Source of the DNA: an uncultured Clostridia bacterium
GTDB taxonomy: Bacteria > Bacillota > Clostridia > Christensenellales > UBA1242
DNA: 38,949 nucleotides
Direction of reading: 5' to 3'
Assembly (NCBI GenBank): GCA_947595235.1
Contig: CANQEP010000005.1
Coordinates: forward strand, 1 to 38,949
Part shown: piece after piece, positions 1-7,778 of the stretch
How the letters are laid out: the number at the start of each line of letters is the position of its first letter
Position numbering within the stretch: the stretch's first letter is position 1
Notes under the pieces: model-generated
Database searches by the model: none
The model's input: the letters and a program-made list of their open reading frames with translations, nothing else
What the model was told of the DNA's origin: nothing
Made by a program: the position numbers and the translations under genes

Positions 1-150
1 GGTAAACTTGTTTTGTTTGATACTACAATGCCAACTTGGGCACTTTTCACAGTTGTTGTAGGCACGAGTTTATTGCTTTTAGGGCTTTATATTTTAATTT
101 CACATTTAAAAAAGCAAAAACTACACCAAAAAGAACACAAAAAATCTTAA
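1..150 (+). CDS. C-terminal fragment of a membrane protein (5' end outside window)
   Basis: Open frame from base 1: GKLVLFDTTMPTWALFTVVVGTSLLLLGLYILISHLKKQKLHQKEHKKS*; one hydrophobic TM segment with a basic tail. Confidence 0.6.
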   Translation, partial: GKLVLFDTTMPTWALFTVVVGTSLLLLGLYILISHLKKQKLHQKEHKKS

Positions 151-164
151 TTAAAGGAGAAAAA

Positions 165-461
165 ATGGCAACTTCAAAAGAATTTAAAGACTTCATTCTT
201 GAACAATTAGCGGATTTATCACCAATTACTTGCAAGTCCATGATGGGCGAATATTTACTTTACTACAAAGGGACTTTGGTCGGTGGACTTTACGATGATA
301 GGCTTCTTGTTAAACCAAATGCAAACAACATGGGCTTTAATATGCCATTAGAAACCCCATACGATGGGGCAAAACAAATGTATATGGTAGAAGATGTTGA
401 CGATAGCAAAAAGCTTTGCAATATCATCAAATCTACTTACGAGGGCTTAATCAAAAAATAA
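165..461 (+). CDS. TfoX N-terminal domain-like protein
   Basis: MATSKEFKDFILEQLADLSPITCKSMMGEYLLYYKGTLVGGLYDDRLLVKPN... resembles TfoX_N; AAAGGAGA RBS just upstream of the ATG at 165. Confidence 0.75.
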   Translation: MATSKEFKDFILEQLADLSPITCKSMMGEYLLYYKGTLVGGLYDDRLLVKPNANNMGFNMPLETPYDGAKQMYMVEDVDDSKKLCNIIKSTYEGLIKK

Positions 462-545
462 CCCATTATCTCACAGGTTCCGCAAAGCAAACGGTTAACT
501 CGCGCAAAAGAAAAAGGATTGAAATTCGAAATCATCAATCCTAAT

Positions 546-1400
546 TCATAGATTTTTTTCTTCTTTTTCTCGAAATAGCAAAAGTTGGGCAACCGCCAAG
601 CCATTTATTAAAGCCGCTACTATGGCTCCAACAATAAGCGCAAGCAATTTCATTTTTTCAAATCCGTCAGAAAATGTCATAAGCATTGAAACAGTCAGCG
701 AGAACATACCAAAAATTGCGTTTGCAAGTTTTACGGCCAAAAAAGTGCCAATCACACGGTCTTTTCTTTTTATCGTGTTTATAATTCCAACGATTGCCGT
801 TATAAACAAAACAAAGACATATAATGCGTTCCAATAGATAATAAGGCCTTGTGGAGAAAAGCCTGTTTGGTCATACCAAAGCAAGATGGCAACGCCAGCA
901 CAAGCAAAAGACATTCCCATTAAAAGCCAAGTTATCACTTGATTTTGTATATTTTTGTTAGCACCTACATTTAGAACAAGATAGAGTTTCATTATGAAAA
1001 TCAAAAAGAAAATGGCAGAAGATGAAAGAAAATACCACTTAAAACTTGAAAATGACAAGCCAAAGTTTACAAACGCAGTTGCCAAAACATAAAAGCAAGA
1101 AATTGCATTATTGACAGGCACACGAAAGTTTTTGTCACTGCAATAATATTTGAAAAGATTTCCTTTTTCTTTATAGGTTGCCTTCAAAAATTTTATTATG
1201 TGATAGTTGTATCCGACAAAAAGATAAATAATAAACAAAACCAGAATTGCCCCGACAATTCCGGCAACAATCAATCTGCTTGAATTCTCGCTTATGAAAA
1301 AGTCTATAAAAAAACCAATGGCAATAGCACTCATAATGAATGCTATTGTCATGTAAAACAAAATATTCTGTTTTATGGCTTTAAGAAATAGAGTCTTCAT
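546..1400 (-). CDS. Multi-pass membrane protein, unknown function
   Basis: 284 aa with several hydrophobic helices. Confidence 0.7.
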   Translation of the reverse strand: MKTLFLKAIKQNILFYMTIAFIMSAIAIGFFIDFFISENSSRLIVAGIVGAILVLFIIYLFVGYNYHIIKFLKATYKEKGNLFKYYCSDKNFRVPVNNAISCFYVLATAFVNFGLSFSSFKWYFLSSSAIFFLIFIMKLYLVLNVGANKNIQNQVITWLLMGMSFACAGVAILLWYDQTGFSPQGLIIYWNALYVFVLFITAIVGIINTIKRKDRVIGTFLAVKLANAIFGMFSLTVSMLMTFSDGFEKMKLLALIVGAIVAALINGLAVAQLLLFREKEEKNL

Positions 1401-1409
1401 TTTTTGATT

Positions 1410-1736
1410 TTATTTTCTTTCAGCCTTTGCTTTTGCAATTCTTTCTTCGGCAGCCGCTTTTCTTTCATGCGCTTCCTCAATTTGTTTTGCTTGGGCTTCG
1501 CGAACTTTTGCTTGTCTTTCAGCAGGGCTCATGTGGGCGTCGTCCCAACTCTTTTTTGCGTTTTCTTTAGCACGCTTCAAAGTGTTTTTACCACGATTTT
1601 CTTCAAAGTTTGCTCTGCTTTCAGCCCGTGTAGCCTCAAAGTTTGCTTTGTCAACTTCGTGCTGTGCTTTTGCGCTTTCTTTCATATCTCTGAACGCTTT
1701 TTTCATAAAGTTTTCTTTCTTTTCTTCATTTTTCAT
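1410..1736 (-). CDS. Highly charged Ala/Lys/Glu-rich (coiled-coil-like) protein
   Basis: 108 aa, MKNEEKKENFMKKAFRDMKESAKAQHEVDKANFEATRAESRANFEENRGKNTLKRAK... Confidence 0.6.
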   Translation of the reverse strand: MKNEEKKENFMKKAFRDMKESAKAQHEVDKANFEATRAESRANFEENRGKNTLKRAKENAKKSWDDAHMSPAERQAKVREAQAKQIEEAHERKAAAEERIAKAKAERK

Positions 1737-1760
1737 TTTTTCTTTCTCCTTTTTTGTTTT

Positions 1761-2345
1761 TTAATTAAAAGGTCTTACGCATTTGATGATAAGGTCACAA
1801 ATATAGGTTGTTTCTTCACGGCAACCATTCTTTATCCACTCATCAATAATAGCGTAGGTCCCGTTGATATAATAAGCCGAAATGTATTCGCTTTCTTTGT
1901 CGTCAATACCAAAGTTCTTGAAAATCGGAAAGAGGATTTTCGTTTGCAAATCCTTATATTTCTCGTTTGATTTCATAAGCGCGGGGTACTTTGCAGAAAC
2001 TTGATAAACAAGTTTGTTGTTTTTGACATGACTAAGGTATGGCATGAGATATTTTGGAGTTATCAAAATCAAGTCTTCTTTTTTCTTGCCCGCAATCTTC
2101 CCTTTTATGTCTTTGTCCTCTTCGGCAAAGCACGAGAAAAATTCTTTGTTAAGGTTGTCAATCGTTTCATAAAGAAGGTCGGCGGTGTTGTCATAGTGCA
2201 AGTAAAAGGTCGAGCGGTTCACCCCCGCCTTTTTGCAAATTTCTTTAATTGTGATAAACTCAAAACTCTTCTTGTTTAAAAGTTCAATTAGTGCCTGATT
2301 AAAAAGTCGTGATGTGTTAAGGTATTTGCTTTCCGATTTGTTCAT
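1761..2345 (-). CDS. TetR/AcrR family transcriptional regulator
   Basis: N-terminal HTH: ALIELLNKKSFEFITIKEICKKAGVNRSTFYLHYDNTADLLYETID. Confidence 0.9.
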   Translation of the reverse strand: MNKSESKYLNTSRLFNQALIELLNKKSFEFITIKEICKKAGVNRSTFYLHYDNTADLLYETIDNLNKEFFSCFAEEDKDIKGKIAGKKKEDLILITPKYLMPYLSHVKNNKLVYQVSAKYPALMKSNEKYKDLQTKILFPIFKNFGIDDKESEYISAYYINGTYAIIDEWIKNGCREETTYICDLIIKCVRPFN

Positions 2346-2363
2346 AGCACTTCCCCTTTTGTT

Positions 2364-2717
2364 TTATTCTTCGTCGCTTATCTCTTTTGCTAGCCTCATG
2401 ATGTCTGAGCCATATTTAGCCTTTCCTTTTGCGAGCAACTTGCTATAAATTGGATAATTGACCGCGCAACCCACAATTCCAAGCACACCAACAACAATCC
2501 CTGCAACAAAAGCGCCAAGCCCACTGCCAATAACCTTCATCGCAAGACACATTCCAACTCCAAGCACAAGCGCGCTAATGATTCCAAAAGTGTAGCCAAA
2601 GATTATCGCTGGCAATTTTGCCTTGTTGTCAAGTTTTTTCAGTTGTTTGACCTTTGTTGTGTCCTTTGGTGCATACTCGTTTGCGATATGCTCTGCATAA
2701 ATTTTGTCTGTATTCAT
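2364..2717 (-). CDS. Small membrane protein, unknown function
   Basis: 117 aa with two hydrophobic segments (FGIISALVLGVGMCLAM, GAFVAGIVVGVLGIVGC). Confidence 0.65.
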   Translation of the reverse strand: MNTDKIYAEHIANEYAPKDTTKVKQLKKLDNKAKLPAIIFGYTFGIISALVLGVGMCLAMKVIGSGLGAFVAGIVVGVLGIVGCAVNYPIYSKLLAKGKAKYGSDIMRLAKEISDEE

Positions 2718-2774
2718 TTTTCTTCCTCCTTTTAATGAATTACAAGCAAATTATAGCAAAGCAAAAATAAAATC

Positions 2775-2865
2775 CGCGCAACAAAAACCCTCAAAAGTGT
2801 TGATTTGTGAAACCATTTTCAAAATTTCGCGCCCCAAAATGTGTTAACTATATGATAGCACAAAA
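2775..2865. repeat. Direct repeat copy A (~90 bp)
   Basis: cgcgcaacaaaaaccctcaaaagtgttgatttgtgaaaccattttcaaaatttcgcgccccaaaatgtgttaactatatgatagcacaaa; near-identical to 3403-3490. Confidence 0.9.
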
Positions 2866-2878
2866 ATAGTTGATATTT

Positions 2879-3169
2879 TTACTTAAAGTTCTTCTTGTAA
2901 TATTCATTCGCTTTTTTAATGGCATAAAAAGGTAAATCTTTTTTGTGTTTCAAAAGGTCTTCCTTGTTATCCTTCCAAAATTGTTTATATTGGTTCAAAC
3001 TCATTTCATTTGCGCCACCCATATAATCGGGGCTGTCATTTTGCAAACCATCAGCTTCCCAGCCACAATACTCACATATTGCAAAGTCATGCTCAATTTT
3101 GCCAAGACCACATACCCTACATTTGTTTTCATTTTTTTCAACAGATTTTACTTTATCTTTTATTTCCAT
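2879..3169 (-). CDS. CPCC family cysteine-rich protein
   Basis: CRVCGLGKIEHDFAICEYCGWEADGLQNDSPDYMGGANEMSLNQYKQFWKDN matches the CPCC-domain pattern (CxxC..ICxxCxWEdDG.Qn..pDy.GGAN.mSL). Confidence 0.8.
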   Translation of the reverse strand: MEIKDKVKSVEKNENKCRVCGLGKIEHDFAICEYCGWEADGLQNDSPDYMGGANEMSLNQYKQFWKDNKEDLLKHKKDLPFYAIKKANEYYKKNFK

Positions 3170-3194
3170 AATATATCCTTATTAAGTTCCCTCT

Positions 3195-3345
3195 CTGACA
3201 ATCGGGGTCCCCACAAAGTGAGGGGAACGAAGTTTGTGGGGAGAGGAGAAGTTTTGCCGTGGTGGGTTGTCCATAGGACAAGCCGACAAAACGAGGCGAA
3301 ACTTCGACGAGAAAGGTGGTGTCTTTGACACCAAAAGGGTAGACA
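3195..3345. repeat. Palindrome-rich intergenic element (three hairpins)
   Basis: CCCCACAAA..TTTGTGGGG; GAAGTTTTGCC...GGCGAAACTTC enclosing TTGTCC-ATA-GGACAA; GGTGTC-TTT-GACACC. Confidence 0.6.
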
Positions 3346-3402
3346 TTTCAATCATTTCCCTTTTAATGACTCACGCTTTTTATACCAAGGATTCTTCAAT
3401 AT

Positions 3403-3490
3403 CGCGCAAAAACCCTCAAAAGTGTTGATTTGTGAAGCCATTTTCAAAATTTCACGCTCTAAAAATGTGTTAACTATATGATAGCACAAA
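3403..3490. repeat. Direct repeat copy B (~88 bp)
   Basis: cgcgcaaaaaccctcaaaagtgttgatttgtgaagccattttcaaaatttcacgctctaaaaatgtgttaactatatgatagcacaaa; near-identical to 2775-2865. Confidence 0.9.
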
Positions 3491-3552
3491 CATAGCGAAG
3501 TTGTATCGAAATTTAATGAACTTTTCTTTGCTAGCATTTCAAGAATTGGGTA

Positions 3553-3580
3553 TTGACAGGGGGAAATGTTTTGATACAAT
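3553..3580 (+). promoter_or_regulatory. Sigma70-type promoter of the radical SAM gene
   Basis: TTGACA-N16-TACAAT; the -10 ends about 6 nt before the ATG at 3587. Confidence 0.7.
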
Positions 3581-3586
3581 TTTTGC

Positions 3587-4570
3587 ATGAGCAAATTTGA
3601 AAATTTTGATTATGAATATTTTGACAAGTGGCCAGTTGTTTTGAACATCTTGGAACTTGTTTTGACGCAAAAGTGCAATCTGGCGTGTCCACACTGCATG
3701 AGAGGTCCCGCAAGAAACAAAGACATGGACCCCGAAGTGTTAGATGCCGTTTTTCAAAAAATAAAGGTTGCAGAGCGAGTTTGCCTTGGCGGTGGCGACA
3801 TTTCTCTTGCTCCCGAAATGATAAGAAAGGTCGTTGCAAGCATGAGGAAAAATCGCACCATTGTGCACTCTTTCACTCTGCCAACAAATGGAATAGTTTT
3901 AACCGACGAACTAATTGATGCCCTTAACGAAGCGAAGGCCTACACACTTGAATCGACGGGCGGAACCGTTCCCCCATTTTTTCCATATCCCCCAGTGCAG
4001 ATTGACATAAGCATTGACGACTTCCACATTGACCAAATGAAAAAACAGAACATCGACCTTGACATTCTGCGAAAAAACATACACCGCTATGCCCAAGAGT
4101 TTGGACCAAACAGCGTCATCTTCTCTTCTGCAACTGACTATAACATCATTGACGAGGGCAACGCAAAGGGGCTTGAAACAAGCGTTCACAAGTCGCCGTT
4201 CGTGACTGACTATGAATTCCCTTTCTATGTTGACTATGTCCCCGAAAAGCAAAAGGGCTTGATATTTCTTAAAGGCGTGTTGACCGTTTCGGCAGACGGC
4301 GAAGTCATCCCAACATCTTGCTCTTTTGATGACGAAAAAAAGTATTCTGTCGGCAACGTCAAAGAACTTAGCCTAAGCCAAATTATGAGTCGCCTAAACG
4401 CAAGGCAGTATGGCGAATCCGATGTATTTTTTGCCTTTAACAAACTTTTCCTTGGTCTTGCCGCTCCACAAGAGTTGCGCGAAGAGTACAACAAAAGTGA
4501 AAAAAAGAAGCAAAAAATCGAGGCCTTTAACCAAACAAAACTCTATGGCGCACCAATAGAAAAAGAGTAG
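3587..4570 (+). CDS. Radical SAM protein
   Basis: CxxxCxxC motif in LVLTQKCNLACPHCMRGPA; later VSADGEVIPTSCSF..YSVGNVKE resembles a SPASM/C-terminal region. Confidence 0.88.
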   Translation: MSKFENFDYEYFDKWPVVLNILELVLTQKCNLACPHCMRGPARNKDMDPEVLDAVFQKIKVAERVCLGGGDISLAPEMIRKVVASMRKNRTIVHSFTLPTNGIVLTDELIDALNEAKAYTLESTGGTVPPFFPYPPVQIDISIDDFHIDQMKKQNIDLDILRKNIHRYAQEFGPNSVIFSSATDYNIIDEGNAKGLETSVHKSPFVTDYEFPFYVDYVPEKQKGLIFLKGVLTVSADGEVIPTSCSFDDEKKYSVGNVKELSLSQIMSRLNARQYGESDVFFAFNKLFLGLAAPQELREEYNKSEKKKQKIEAFNQTKLYGAPIEKE

Positions 4571-4589
4571 ATTTTTCTACCATTTGCGA

Positions 4590-4620
4590 AACTTCTAGCC
4601 AAATGGCTAGAAGTTATTTT
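4590..4620 (+). terminator. Intrinsic terminator after radical SAM gene
   Basis: AACTTCTAGCC-AAAT-GGCTAGAAGTT followed by ATTTTCTTTT. Confidence 0.75.
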
Positions 4621-5042
4621 CTTTTATAGTCTGGGTCATACTTCATGCCGGCACCAATGTCACCATATGGGCGCGACACAAACCCAAACTTTTCATAGAA
4701 TTTTTCTTTGTTTTTTGACGCACCAAGATACAAATATGTATCTTCGTCTTCTATGCTTTTGTACCACTCAACGACTTCTCTCATTATGGTGGCGCCAACG
4801 CCCTGCCCTTGAAAGTCCTTTCGAACAACAACGTCAAAGACAGAATAGTAGCAGCCGTCGCCAACAACATGCGCCATTCCAACAATTTCACCATTTTGAT
4901 AGACTGACACCGCAAAGTCGCTACTTTGCCTTATTTTGTCAATCTTTTCTTCATCTCTACTTCCCCAGCCGACAGACTCGAAAAGTCGGTTGAACTCCTC
5001 ATTGCTGGGCAACTTTTTTATAACTTCAAAATTCATAATCAC
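4614..5042 (-). CDS. GNAT family N-acetyltransferase
   Basis: VGMAHVVGDGCYYSVFDVVVRKDFQGQGVGATIMREVVEW (acetyl-CoA binding Q/RxxGxG/A motif). Confidence 0.9.
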   Translation of the reverse strand: MIMNFEVIKKLPSNEEFNRLFESVGWGSRDEEKIDKIRQSSDFAVSVYQNGEIVGMAHVVGDGCYYSVFDVVVRKDFQGQGVGATIMREVVEWYKSIEDEDTYLYLGASKNKEKFYEKFGFVSRPYGDIGAGMKYDPDYKRK

Positions 5043-5184
5043 TCCTTAGTTAACATGATACCACATCAAAAGCAAGTTTGTATCGTTTTATGTGGACTTT
5101 TTATTTTTTGCCGATTATTCATAATAAATTAGTCTTGCAAATATGTTTTTGCCATGTTATAATTGCTTTATAAGGAGAAAAATT

Positions 5185-6069
5185 ATGGAGAGAAAAACAG
5201 ATTTGCAAGATGTTTTAAAGCAAAAGCTTTTGATCGCGAAAGAATACAACGATGAAGTGATGGGCATTTGCGAAGCGCATATTGAAAAAATCAACGAGGC
5301 TCTGAATTATATAAATTCAAGAGATGATATTCCCGAGACAACCGACACGATTGAAAAAATTCAAGCATCGTTTGGGAGAGACGTTGAATTAGAAGAAAGC
5401 GAATGGCCATCTATCACAATTAATTATTACGACTATAGAAATGGTTATTTACAAACAGAAGAAGATGGACGTTTTCTTCTTGTTGACGAGGGAGTCAACG
5501 GAGTAAAAAGAATTGTTGACAAAGAAACATCTAAGGTGATTTTTGAAAACCCTTGGTTTAATGAGCATTTGGTTATCCAATATGCAATGTTATTTGGAAA
5601 GAACGCTGGGAGAGAAAAAGCTGAAAGCATGCTCAAAAGAGAAGAAGAACATATTAAGGATTTTAAAAGAATCTACGCCGAAAGCAAAGAAAAAACCGAG
5701 AAAACTCCAGAATGGATAAACAGGGGCAAAAACTTTATCTACCCTCAAAAGGAGGATGAGTGGACAAATTTTGTTTTAGGAACAATAACCAATAATCAAA
5801 CACCTCACGGGGTTGAAACACTTCTAACCATTATGGAAGCATTGGACAAAGGGGAATCATGTGAAAAAGTAAGAGAAATTTTATATCTTTCAAAAATTGA
5901 CACAGATCCTCCTTTAAAAAATGATATTGTAACAGCCATTGCAAAATTTAGTAAACGCGGTCCAGAGTTCTATCGAGCAGAAGCGTTTAAAAATCCCGAA
6001 TGGTTACAAGAAATTGAAGAACAAAATAAAAAGTTTGAAAGTGCTCTAGCAGATGATGAACTACACTAA
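5185..6069 (+). CDS. Hypothetical protein
   Basis: 294 aa from ATG at 5185 with AAGGAG RBS; MERKTDLQDVLKQKLLIAKEYNDEVMGICEAHIEKIN...; no family recognised. Confidence 0.75.
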   Translation: MERKTDLQDVLKQKLLIAKEYNDEVMGICEAHIEKINEALNYINSRDDIPETTDTIEKIQASFGRDVELEESEWPSITINYYDYRNGYLQTEEDGRFLLVDEGVNGVKRIVDKETSKVIFENPWFNEHLVIQYAMLFGKNAGREKAESMLKREEEHIKDFKRIYAESKEKTEKTPEWINRGKNFIYPQKEDEWTNFVLGTITNNQTPHGVETLLTIMEALDKGESCEKVREILYLSKIDTDPPLKNDIVTAIAKFSKRGPEFYRAEAFKNPEWLQEIEEQNKKFESALADDELH

Positions 6070-6072
6070 AAC

Positions 6073-6101
6073 AAAAAGTCGAGATAATTTCTCGACTTTT
6101 T
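6073..6101. terminator. Bidirectional intrinsic terminator
   Basis: AAAAAGTCGAGA-TAATT-TCTCGACTTTTT between convergent genes. Confidence 0.8.
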
Positions 6102-6991
6102 CATTTTTTCGCCTTAAACTTCACGCCGTGACTGAAGTTGGTTTTTATTGTATTTGCGATTAGATGTGCGCAACTTATACTCTCGGCACAAATGTTGTTC
6201 GCTTCAATGGTCGCGCACTCCAAGTGCTCGCAAAACACCTCCTTTGCATTGATACTCTTGATATTCAAATTCCTTGCCTTGATGACTGTTGCACTTATGC
6301 AAAGATTGGGGTCATCAAGGTCAAATTCCAAGATTGTCATGTTGGAAAAATTGAGCACACCAGATTTGTCAATTTTGATTTTGCATTCGTCAAATGTATA
6401 AAACACATCAATTTTGGGTGGTTTTTTACAATACTGAGTTAAAAATTGACCATATCTTGAAAAATACTCTTTTTCAACCTCATTTCTAAAAACTCTTGGG
6501 GCACTAAAGTATCTTGTGTATCCGAGACATCCAATCCACTTTATCCACTTTCCAACAATATGCCGATTATTGTCTAGCCCAAGAAGTTTTTTCATGTCGG
6601 ACAGATTGCCATAAACAAAGGTCGACGTGGGGCTCATTTCATAAATTTTTTCAGTTTTAAGGTCGCACGCAAAAAACTTTTCAAGACCAGCCTTGGCGCA
6701 AGAGAGCCGAAGCATATCAAAAAAAGAGAAGGGTGAAAGTTCGCCCCCATTCACAAATGCCCAAAAAGTCTCCAACTCCTTCGCTCGTTTGTCATAGACA
6801 CCGAATGAAAAAACGAAAATGTCTTTTAACGCTTCGTCTTTTGCCTTCAAGTCTCTTTCAAGGCCCTTGAAGTCAAAGCCATCGTTTTTCGCATAGAAAA
6901 TGGCGCAACCGTTCTTTGCAAGGTTGCTTGCGATATAGTCGTGCCAGTCAAGGGCGATGTACCACTCTTTGTCTATTTTAATGTGCTCCAT
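6101..6991 (-). CDS. Hypothetical protein with C-terminal repetitive (beta-helix-like) region
   Basis: MEHIKIDKEWYIALDWHDYI...; C-term ISATVIKARNLNIKSINAKEVFCEHLECATIEANNICAESISCAHLIANTI is repetitive; GGGGGAG RBS; overlaps the upstream gene by ~19 bp. Confidence 0.65.
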   Translation of the reverse strand: MEHIKIDKEWYIALDWHDYIASNLAKNGCAIFYAKNDGFDFKGLERDLKAKDEALKDIFVFSFGVYDKRAKELETFWAFVNGGELSPFSFFDMLRLSCAKAGLEKFFACDLKTEKIYEMSPTSTFVYGNLSDMKKLLGLDNNRHIVGKWIKWIGCLGYTRYFSAPRVFRNEVEKEYFSRYGQFLTQYCKKPPKIDVFYTFDECKIKIDKSGVLNFSNMTILEFDLDDPNLCISATVIKARNLNIKSINAKEVFCEHLECATIEANNICAESISCAHLIANTIKTNFSHGVKFKAKK

Positions 6992-7449
6992 TTCTCCCCC
7001 GTTAAGTATGCTTTGCAGAGGCTGCATCTTTTGTATGCCCCCATAAGGCACTTGGCAGACGCAAGGCAGATGTGGTGAGTCAGTTGCCCGAAATCAATTT
7101 TTTGCTCGATGTCGTCAACCGAGAACTTTTTTATCATTTCGTACTCCGGTTTGCTCCTGCTTTTTTCAAAGACTATTGTTTCATAGACATCGTCTTGCCT
7201 TTCGCCGATACAAAAGGCGCTTTGCTTGTGATTTTCATTCAACTTCAGCATCAGCATCTTAAAGTCCATGTATGAATACTCGGTGCTCCAAACGATGATT
7301 TTCTCTTTTTTCCAAAGCCCGTGAACTTCTTGATAGTCTAGTCCAAGAACGCTCAAATCCTCTTTTAATTCTTGCGTTTCGAACTGCAAAATGGCATAGA
7401 ACTCACCCCTCCACCTCGTTCTCTCCGCCACGCTTACCTCTTGCCGCAT
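6973..7449 (-). CDS. Hypothetical protein
   Basis: 158 aa; Cys-containing C-terminus (ICLASAKCLMGAYKRCSLCKAYL); overlaps the downstream ORF. Confidence 0.6.
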   Translation of the reverse strand: MRQEVSVAERTRWRGEFYAILQFETQELKEDLSVLGLDYQEVHGLWKKEKIIVWSTEYSYMDFKMLMLKLNENHKQSAFCIGERQDDVYETIVFEKSRSKPEYEMIKKFSVDDIEQKIDFGQLTHHICLASAKCLMGAYKRCSLCKAYLTGEKWSTLK

Positions 7450-7473
7450 ATTTCACCCCTTTAACAAAATTTC

Positions 7474-7636
7474 ACAAAAAAACTCCACATAAACCTATGC
7501 GGAGTTGACACTTCATATTTTCCACATAGTCTTGGCATTTTGCCAATTCCTCTTTACCACCTTACCACTTGGCAGGTTGGTCGAACTTCATAGAGAGGAC
7601 CTCTCAGTTCAGTCTTTATGTGTTATTTAATTGTGC
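7474..7636 (-). ncRNA. Putative structured RNA (attenuator leader or stand-alone sRNA), family unknown
   Basis: Minus-strand promoter TTGACT-N17-TATAAT (7641-7669), three predicted hairpins, and an 11-bp intrinsic terminator with U-tract at 7476-7506. Confidence 0.65.
7476..7506 (-). terminator. Intrinsic terminator of the putative structured RNA
   Basis: Minus strand: AACTCCGCATA-GGTT-TATGTGGAGTT-TTTTT. Confidence 0.8.
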
Positions 7637-7640
7637 TCGT

Positions 7641-7669
7641 ATTATATAAAACGAAGCGAAAAAAGTCAA
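7641..7669 (-). promoter_or_regulatory. Sigma70-type promoter for the putative structured RNA
   Basis: Minus strand: TTGACT-tttttcgcttcgtttta(17)-TATAAT. Confidence 0.75.
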
Positions 7670-7778
7670 GTAATTTTCATTCCGGATTTGAAATCTGGCG
7701 GATTTTGCCACAAATATTTGCTAGTGCGTCTTACTTGTTTTAGCCTTTTAAATGTGCAAAATATGCTGAAAACAGAAT

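Noticed and set aside
1404-1970. 188-aa plus-strand ORF, very Phe-rich
   Set aside because: Antisense shadow of the charged 108-aa gene and TetR gene on the minus strand; composition is the complement of Lys/Glu codons.
2945-3428. ORFs crossing the palindromic element (2945-3328 +, 3160-3351 -, 3234-3428 +)
   Set aside because: They overlap inverted repeats on both strands, with no RBS or recognisable domain; treated as repeat-derived.
3911-4252. 113-aa minus-strand ORF inside the radical SAM gene
   Set aside because: Antisense to a well-supported CDS; no domain.
6973-7051. Frameshift joining 6973-7449 and 6101-6991 into one gene
   Set aside because: A strong RBS and ATG inside the overlap support two coupled genes; no domain continuity was visible.
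7474-7636. Structured RNA as a T-box leader (AAGGUGGUAAAGAGG resembles AGGGUGGUACCGCG)
   Set aside because: Lacks the ACCGCG T-box core and specifier-loop features, and the downstream genes are not synthetase or amino-acid genes by sequence.
7474-7636. Structured RNA as 6S RNA or SRP RNA
   Set aside because: Not a single long rod with a central bubble; no GGAA/GCAG SRP core. A bona fide SRP RNA is at 37008-37278.
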